Source of the DNA: Bacteroidales bacterium
GTDB lineage: Bacteria; Bacteroidota; Bacteroidia; Bacteroidales; Dysgonomonadaceae
Assembly (NCBI GenBank): GCA_012798745.1
Contig: JAAZMQ010000061.1
Span: 1-10,409, forward strand
Reading direction: 5' to 3'
DNA: 10,409 nucleotides
Shown: one piece after another, positions 6,104 through 10,409 of the stretch
How the letters are laid out: the number at the start of each line of letters is the position of its first letter
How positions within the stretch are numbered: the stretch's first letter is position 1
Notes under the pieces: model-generated
Databases searched by the model: none
The model's input: only the letters and a program-made list of their open reading frames with translations
Told to the model about the DNA's origin: nothing
Translations under genes and position numbers: made by a program

Positions 6104-7309
6104 ATGGCAAAGAATTTTTTTATAAGTAAAGAGAAGAACCCCAAAAATGTTCAAATAAAAAAAGATATCATCAACCATTTCATAGCAAATGGAAATGATA
6201 CCATTTCGGAACTTTCCAAAGAGCTGGATCTGAGTGTACCAACCGTCACCAAATTCATTGGGGAATTAATAGAGCAGGGATTGATTTGCGAATACGGCAA
6301 AATGCAAACTTCAGGGGGGCGTTACCCCAGTGTTTACGGATTAAATCCGACTTCTGTCTATTTTGTTGGTGTAGACATGACCCGCCATCATTTGAATATT
6401 GCGCTGATGGATTTCAAAGGCGATATCGTACAAAGTCAAATGGGCATACCTTTTACCTATGAAAACACATCCGAAGCGTTTGATACTTTGTGTAACCACA
6501 TTCAAAACTTTATTGACCAAACGGGCGAACTCAAAGAAAAAATCTACAGCATCAACCTGAATATTTCGGGACGTGTAAATCCCGAATCGGGATACAGTTA
6601 CAGCAGTTTCTATTTCAGCGAACAACCTGTCACCGAAATCCTTTCAAAGAAACTCAATTTCAAAGTAGGGATAGACAATGACACCCGAGCAATGGCCTAT
6701 GGCGAATATATGAAAGGGGTTGTAGAAGGAGAAAAACAAGTAATCTTTGTCAATATAAGTTGGGGGCTTGGCATCGGCATTATTATCGACGGAAAATTAT
6801 ACTACGGAAAATCGGGATTCTCAGGAGAATTCGGGCACTTCCCCGCATTCGACAACGAAATTCTTTGCCATTGCGGGAAAAAAGGTTGTTTGGAAACCGA
6901 AACGGCAGGAATTGCCATCTATCGAATGGTTTTGGAAAGAATTAAAAACGGCGAATCTTCTATTCTTACCGAAAAAGTAAAGGATTTGAACAATCTTACC
7001 CTTACCGATATCATCAATGCCACCAATATGGAAGACCCGTTGTGTATCGAAATCATAGAAGAAGTGGGATATAAATTGGGTAGATACATTGCGGGACTCA
7101 TCAATATCTTCAATCCCGAACTGGTTGTAATCGGCGGCCAGGTTTCTCAAACCGAGGGATTCATCATGCTTCCCATTCGCAGTGCTGTAAGAAAACATTC
7201 GCTGGGATTGGTAAACAAAGATACACGAATGGTCAGCTCAAAATTGAAAGAAAAAGCAGGCGTAATAGGTGCTTGCATGATTGCACGTAGCCGATTGTTT
7301 GAACAATAA
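6104..7309 (+). CDS. ROK-family transcriptional regulator (NagC/Mlc/XylR type)
   Basis: A 401-residue cytoplasmic DNA-binding protein, probably a sugar- or sugar-phosphate-responsive repressor. The N-terminal winged helix spans about residues 15-80: the helix-turn-helix is TISELSKELDLSVPTVTKFI at 33-52, and SGGRYPSVYGLN (70-81) is the typical ROK wing. The ROK domain follows, with VGVDMT at 88-93, IDNDTRAMAYGE at 190-201, GLGIG at 221-225, GEFGH at 241-245 and the zinc signature His245, Cys255, Cys257, Cys262 (CHCGKKGCLE). The kinase phosphate motif DxGGT is replaced by DMTRH and GTGIG by GLGIG, so ATP binding and kinase activity are doubtful although the catalytic-type Asp193 remains. The gene is divergent from hppA and 69 bp upstream of metY. 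Its ligand and targets cannot be told from sequence; the adjacent operator-like sites suggest autoregulation. Confidence 0.9.
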   Translation: MAKNFFISKEKNPKNVQIKKDIINHFIANGNDTISELSKELDLSVPTVTKFIGELIEQGLICEYGKMQTSGGRYPSVYGLNPTSVYFVGVDMTRHHLNIALMDFKGDIVQSQMGIPFTYENTSEAFDTLCNHIQNFIDQTGELKEKIYSINLNISGRVNPESGYSYSSFYFSEQPVTEILSKKLNFKVGIDNDTRAMAYGEYMKGVVEGEKQVIFVNISWGLGIGIIIDGKLYYGKSGFSGEFGHFPAFDNEILCHCGKKGCLETETAGIAIYRMVLERIKNGESSILTEKVKDLNNLTLTDIINATNMEDPLCIEIIEEVGYKLGRYIAGLINIFNPELVVIGGQVSQTEGFIMLPIRSAVRKHSLGLVNKDTRMVSSKLKEKAGVIGACMIARSRLFEQ

Positions 7310-7378
7310 GCATACTTTGTTGTTTCTATCCAAAAGATTTTTCTTTTAAATCAGTGTTTGAATTTTAATTTTAAGTAA

Positions 7379-8656
7379 ATGAAGAAATTACATTTTGATA
7401 CCCTGCAAGTACATGCAGGACACGAACCCGATCCAACAGGATCAAGAGCAGTACCCATTTATCAGACCACAGCTTATTTGTTTAAAAATGCCCAACACGG
7501 TGCCGACCTTTTTTCACTAAAAGAATCCGGCAACATTTATACACGCATGAACAACCCCACGACCGAGGTTTTTGAAAAACGAATGGCAGCGCTCGAAAAC
7601 GGTGTTGCCGCAGTTGCCACCTCTTCGGGTCAGGCCGCGGAATTTATCTCTGTTACGAATCTTGCTTCGGCAGGCGACAATATTGTCTCCACATCCTATT
7701 TGTACGGGGGAACGTACAACCTTTTCAAGGTATCCCTTGCCCGACTCGGTATTGAAGTGCGTTTTGCCGAAGGAGACAATGTGAACAGTATGGCTAGCCT
7801 TATCGACAATAACACAAAAGCCATTTATCTCGAAATGATAGGGAATCCCGAATACAATATTCCCGACGTGGAAGCCATTGTGGAGCTGGCTCGCAAACAC
7901 GATATTGCCATAATCATGGATAATACCTTTGGTCAGGGTGGCTATTTATTTAACCCTATTGACTGGGGAGTTAATATAGTAATACACTCCGCTACAAAAT
8001 GGATTGGCGGACACGGTACTTCAATGGGTGGAATTGTCATCGATGGAGGAAACTTCAACTGGGGCAACGGCAAATATCCGATGTTCAGTGAACCTTCCGA
8101 GGGTTATCACGGATTGAACTTTTGGGAAACATTCGGCAATACAGCTTATGCCGTACGTGCCCGCGTAGAAGGATTGCGCGATTTCGGCCCCTCAATTAGT
8201 CCGTTTAACTCCTTTATGTTGCTTATCGGATTGGAAACACTCTCGCTTCGCGCCGAACGCACCAATGCAAATGCGCTGGAAATTGCCCGATGGCTAGAAA
8301 AACATCCCAAAGTTGAAAAAGTAAACTATCCGGGGTTGGAAAGCAACAAATATCATACCTTGGCAAAAAAATATCTCAAAAACAATGGGTTCGGAGGAGT
8401 GCTTTCCTTCTTTGTAAAAGGCGACGCAAAGCAAACAGCCAAGCTGATCGATAACCTGTCGCTTATCAGCCATCTGGCCAATGTGGGCGATGCAAAAACC
8501 CTCATCGTGCATCCGGCAAGTACAACGCATGAACAACTTCCCGATGAAGCTAAAATTGCCTCAGGAGTATACCCCAACATGCTCCGCCTTTCACTCGGCA
8601 TCGAAAATGTTGAAGATATCAAAGCCGACTTGGATGAGGCACTGAAAAAGCTGTAG
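7379..8656 (+). CDS. metY: O-acetylhomoserine sulfhydrylase (PLP-dependent)
   Basis: A cytoplasmic enzyme that makes homocysteine from O-acetylhomoserine and sulfide, the direct-sulfhydrylation route to methionine. It belongs to the Cys/Met metabolism fold-type I PLP family. At 425 residues it matches MetY/Met17 rather than the shorter cystathionine synthases and lyases (about 380-400). Visible sites are IYTRMNNPT at 53-61 (Tyr54 and Arg56 reach the neighbouring subunit's PLP phosphate), SSGQAA at 82-87, the ring-stacking Tyr109 in YLYGGTY, Asn156 and Asp181 (DNTF) for the cofactor ring, and the Schiff-base Lys207 in HSATKWIGGHG. HPASTTHEQ at 378-386 and Arg403 in MLRLSLGIE bind the substrate carboxylate. 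The 69-bp gap after the ROK gene shows no TAnnTTTG box, so cotranscription with that gene is plausible. No SAM riboswitch fits in the gap. O-succinylhomoserine as substrate cannot be excluded. Confidence 0.93.
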   Translation: MKKLHFDTLQVHAGHEPDPTGSRAVPIYQTTAYLFKNAQHGADLFSLKESGNIYTRMNNPTTEVFEKRMAALENGVAAVATSSGQAAEFISVTNLASAGDNIVSTSYLYGGTYNLFKVSLARLGIEVRFAEGDNVNSMASLIDNNTKAIYLEMIGNPEYNIPDVEAIVELARKHDIAIIMDNTFGQGGYLFNPIDWGVNIVIHSATKWIGGHGTSMGGIVIDGGNFNWGNGKYPMFSEPSEGYHGLNFWETFGNTAYAVRARVEGLRDFGPSISPFNSFMLLIGLETLSLRAERTNANALEIARWLEKHPKVEKVNYPGLESNKYHTLAKKYLKNNGFGGVLSFFVKGDAKQTAKLIDNLSLISHLANVGDAKTLIVHPASTTHEQLPDEAKIASGVYPNMLRLSLGIENVEDIKADLDEALKKL

Positions 8657-8676
8657 AAAGCTTTCTCTACCCTTTT
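8653..8676 (+). terminator. Possible weak terminator after metY
   Basis: GTAGA at 8653-8657 (overlapping the metY stop) pairs with TCTAC at 8666-8670, and the 12-mer AGAAAGCTTTCT inside it is fully palindromic. Only four T residues follow (8673-8676). The stem is short, so the call is tentative. Confidence 0.3.
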
Positions 8677-8706
8677 CGGATTGTCTTCTTGATGCGAATA
8701 AATCTC

Positions 8707-8749
8707 TCAATCCCACCTTTGTAGTTCATTATGGCATTTTAGGGATTGA
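8707..8749. repeat. Inverted repeat upstream of the lipoprotein gene
   Basis: TCAATCCC at 8707-8714 is complementary to GGGATTGA at 8742-8749, with 27 bp between. No T run follows, so it does not look like a terminator. It lies just upstream of the lipoprotein -7 element and could be a regulatory site or a stem in a read-through transcript from metY. Confidence 0.4.
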
Positions 8750-8778
8750 TGTCGGTCAACAATTCAAAAAAGATAAAG

Positions 8779-8786
8779 TATATTTG
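8779..8786 (+). promoter_or_regulatory. Promoter -7 element for the lipoprotein gene
   Basis: TATATTTG at 8779-8786 followed by C matches the Bacteroidota -7 consensus. No TTG lies 19-21 bp upstream; the nearest, at 8746-8748, is 30 bp away. A start near 8792 would leave a leader of about 29 nt before the GTG. Confidence 0.45.
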
Positions 8787-8820
8787 CACAAGAAATACAA
8801 ACCAATAAATATATTCCCGT

Positions 8821-9843
8821 GTGAGTACAAAAAAAATTCTTAACATCGCATTTATCATATGTTTGATCTTCCCTCTGACAAACTGCAACGAAAAAGCGGC
8901 TCATCCGCAAAAAAAGAACGCCAATCCATCTGAAAAAAACATTAATGTAACAACTGCTACTGTTGACAAAAAAGAATATGACGATAGATTACTAAAATTG
9001 GCTAATGGCGACACTACCGGCTTTTGGCCCGTAAAACCACAGCCATATCCGTTAAAAGGGGCTATTCTCCCCTTTAAACGGATAATAGCTTATTATGGCA
9101 ACTTATATTCAAAAAATATGGGAATTTTAGGTGAGTACCCTCCGGAAGAATTGTGGGAAAGATTACATGTGGAAATAGCTGCATGGGAAAAAGCCGATCC
9201 CTCAACCCCGGTACAGCCCGCCATCCACTATATTGCCGTAGTGGCACAACAAAACCCCATGAATGATAGCACTTATCGGATGAGAATGCCCGAAAATCAG
9301 ATCGATTCGGTATTGGCCATCGCCAACATGGGTAATGCGATCGTCTTTCTCGATATTCAGGTAGGATTAAGCACTGTGGAAAAAGAGGTTCCGTTACTAG
9401 AAAAATACTTAAAAATGCCTCATGTCCATTTGGCTATCGATCCCGAATTTTCTATGAAGGACGGTACGCCTCCGGGTAAAAAAATCGGTACTTACGATGC
9501 AAAAGACATTAATTTTTGTTCCGATTTTTTAGTTAATTTGGTTCAGGAAAATAACCTTCCTCCCAAAATTTTTGTGATACATCGTTTTACACAACACATG
9601 ATCACGAATTACAAACAGATAAAACTGCATCCCGAAGTTCAAATTGTCATTAATATGGATGGATGGGGCGCACCTGCGCTGAAATTAAATACTTATAAAC
9701 AATATATTTGGAAAGAGCCGGTGCAGTTTACCGGATTTAAACTGTTTTATAAAAATGATTTAAGACAATTCCCTCACCGTATGCTTACTCCGGTAGAACT
9801 GATGAGACTGCAACCCCACCCCGTTTATATTCAATATCAATAA
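8821..9843 (+). CDS. Putative lipoprotein of an uncharacterised, possibly barrel-fold family
   Basis: A 340-residue protein starting at GTG (8821); no in-frame ATG was seen closer to the promoter, and the GTG start gives a good lipoprotein signal (MSTKK, hydrophobic 6-19, LTNC with Cys22). Asn just before the cysteine is unusual in a lipobox. Residues 23-50 are a Lys/Asn-rich linker, then a globular domain from about 85. Strand-like segments end in polar residues that look like active-site positions: RIIAYYGN at 87-94, IHYIAVVAQ at 135-143, IVFLDIQVG at 174-182 (Asp178), HLAIDPEF at 203-210 (Asp207, Glu209), IFVIHRFTQHM at 250-260 (His254) and VINMDGWG at 276-283 (Asp280). I recall proteins in actinobacteria with corresponding LDLQPG, ALDPEW, VLHQF and DGQG motifs, also of unknown function. 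A barrel-like hydrolase fold is an inference. It probably sits in the cell envelope. Confidence 0.8.
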   Translation: MSTKKILNIAFIICLIFPLTNCNEKAAHPQKKNANPSEKNINVTTATVDKKEYDDRLLKLANGDTTGFWPVKPQPYPLKGAILPFKRIIAYYGNLYSKNMGILGEYPPEELWERLHVEIAAWEKADPSTPVQPAIHYIAVVAQQNPMNDSTYRMRMPENQIDSVLAIANMGNAIVFLDIQVGLSTVEKEVPLLEKYLKMPHVHLAIDPEFSMKDGTPPGKKIGTYDAKDINFCSDFLVNLVQENNLPPKIFVIHRFTQHMITNYKQIKLHPEVQIVINMDGWGAPALKLNTYKQYIWKEPVQFTGFKLFYKNDLRQFPHRMLTPVELMRLQPHPVYIQYQ

Positions 9844-9890
9844 CCAACGAACGTGTTTACTATTAAATTAACCAAAATACAATTTAACGA

Positions 9891-9922
9891 TTGGTTTATT
9901 AAGACGAAAACACCTATTTTTG
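9891..9922 (+). promoter_or_regulatory. Bacteroidota-type promoter for the coiled-coil protein gene
   Basis: TTG at 9891-9893, a 21-bp spacer and TATTTTTG at 9915-9922 followed by C match the consensus well. The start would be near 9928, about 26 nt before the ATG at 9954. The -33 TTGGTT is also the right arm of a 6-bp inverted repeat with AACCAA at 9870-9875, too weak to be a convincing terminator for the lipoprotein gene. Confidence 0.6.
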
Positions 9923-9953
9923 CAGAAAATTGAATAATAGAAACCGATTTTTC

Positions 9954-10409
9954 ATGAAAATAAATTTAAAAGAAAATACTCCCCAACTCATAGCCACCAT
10001 TGTTGTACTGGTTGTGGTTTTGGTGATTGCTATTATTTTTATTGTCACTAAAACTCGCCAAATAAGCCATATGGAAGAATTATATGCTATAGAGAAACAG
10101 CAACTCGAGGACGAATATGAAGCCATTGCTCTGCAATATGAAGGATTTAAATTCAGCGTGCGAAACGATTCACTCCTTACCAAGCTTGAAAGCGAACAAG
10201 CCAAAGTACAACGATTGCAAGAAGAACTCAAACTCACAAAAGCAACTGATCAAAAAGAAATCCAACGATTGAAAAAAGAACTAGAAACACTACGACAAAT
10301 ATTGAAAACGTATATCATTCAAATCGACTCGCTTAATCGATTAAATCAGGAACTCCAAACCGAGAATATACAAATTAAACAACAATATCAAGAAACCAGT
10401 CGTACTCTC
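9954..10409 (+). CDS. Membrane-anchored coiled-coil protein, N-terminal 152 residues (truncated by window edge)
   Basis: An open frame from ATG 9954 to the window end with no stop (152 codons). It has a short cytoplasmic-type N-terminus, one hydrophobic span at about residues 12-31 (IATIVVLVVVLVIAIIFIV) and then a long charged helical region. Heptad-like Leu/Ile spacing with dense Glu, Gln and Lys (for example VQRLQEELKL and IQRLKKELETLRQIL) indicates a coiled coil from about 38 to at least 148. The segments ALQYEGFK, NDSLL, KVQRLQEELK, LKKELETLR and QIDSLN are ones I recognise from a conserved Bacteroidales protein family of unknown function, whose C-terminal domain would lie beyond this window. 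A role in the cell envelope is an inference from the topology. It has its own promoter. Confidence 0.85.
   Translation, partial: MKINLKENTPQLIATIVVLVVVLVIAIIFIVTKTRQISHMEELYAIEKQQLEDEYEAIALQYEGFKFSVRNDSLLTKLESEQAKVQRLQEELKLTKATDQKEIQRLKKELETLRQILKTYIIQIDSLNRLNQELQTENIQIKQQYQETSRTL

Noticed and set aside
7310..7378. SAM riboswitch or independent promoter before metY
   Set aside because: The gap is only 69 bp. It contains just a weak A/T hairpin (AAAAGA(tttt)TCTTTT at 7332-7347) and no TAnnTTTG box.
9914..10237. A 107-codon minus-strand open frame opposite the last gene
   Set aside because: Its Ser-rich translation is the shadow of the Glu/Gln-rich coiled-coil frame on the plus strand, which has a good promoter and start.
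1..10409. Defence system, mobile element or biosynthetic cluster
   Set aside because: All full-length genes are ordinary chromosomal genes of known or Bacteroidales-conserved families; I saw no transposase, integrase, toxin-antitoxin pair, tRNA or terminal inverted repeat.

Overview
The window looks like a core chromosomal stretch of an AT-rich Bacteroidota, most likely Bacteroidales. Four lines of evidence support this. The proteins (Era, malate dehydrogenase, membrane pyrophosphatase, ROK regulator, O-acetylhomoserine sulfhydrylase) have Bacteroidales-style sequences. Starts generally lack a clear Shine-Dalgarno. Several genes are preceded by the Bacteroidota promoter pattern TTTG/TTG, then 19-21 bp, then TAnnTTTG. 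The last gene is a membrane-anchored coiled-coil protein that I recognise from Bacteroidales genomes. Genus and species cannot be decided from this sequence.

Layout. Positions 1-159 (minus) hold the N-terminus of the ribosome-assembly GTPase Era, cut by the window edge. Directly upstream on the same strand (182-1753) is a secreted type-B carboxylesterase with its own promoter; a perfect 14-bp tandem duplication covers the junction. A divergent intergenic region leads to malate dehydrogenase (2069-3067, plus), which ends in a clear terminator. Between mdh and the convergent pyrophosphatase gene is a 611-bp non-coding gap with about seven degenerate copies of a 41-bp AT-rich repeat, and the pyrophosphatase terminator. 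hppA (3679-5889, minus) encodes a K+-dependent membrane pyrophosphatase with Na+-pump-type residues. It is divergent from a ROK-family repressor (6104-7309, plus). Their shared intergenic region carries a direct repeat around the hppA -7 element and a palindrome in the ROK leader. metY (7379-8656, plus) follows the ROK gene by 69 bp. A GTG-started lipoprotein of an uncharacterised family (8821-9843, plus) and the truncated membrane-anchored coiled-coil protein (9954 to the end, plus) follow, each with its own promoter-like element.

How the genes fit together. These are mostly independent housekeeping units: ribosome assembly, central carbon metabolism, PPi-driven ion pumping and sulfur assimilation into homocysteine. 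I see no operon-scale pathway, no mobile element, no CRISPR array, no tRNA or rRNA gene and no defence cassette. No convincing new multigene system is present. The points most worth a second look are the 41-bp intergenic repeat array, the operator-like sites between hppA and the ROK gene, the predicted dual-ion type of the pyrophosphatase, and the conserved but uncharacterised lipoprotein and coiled-coil families.
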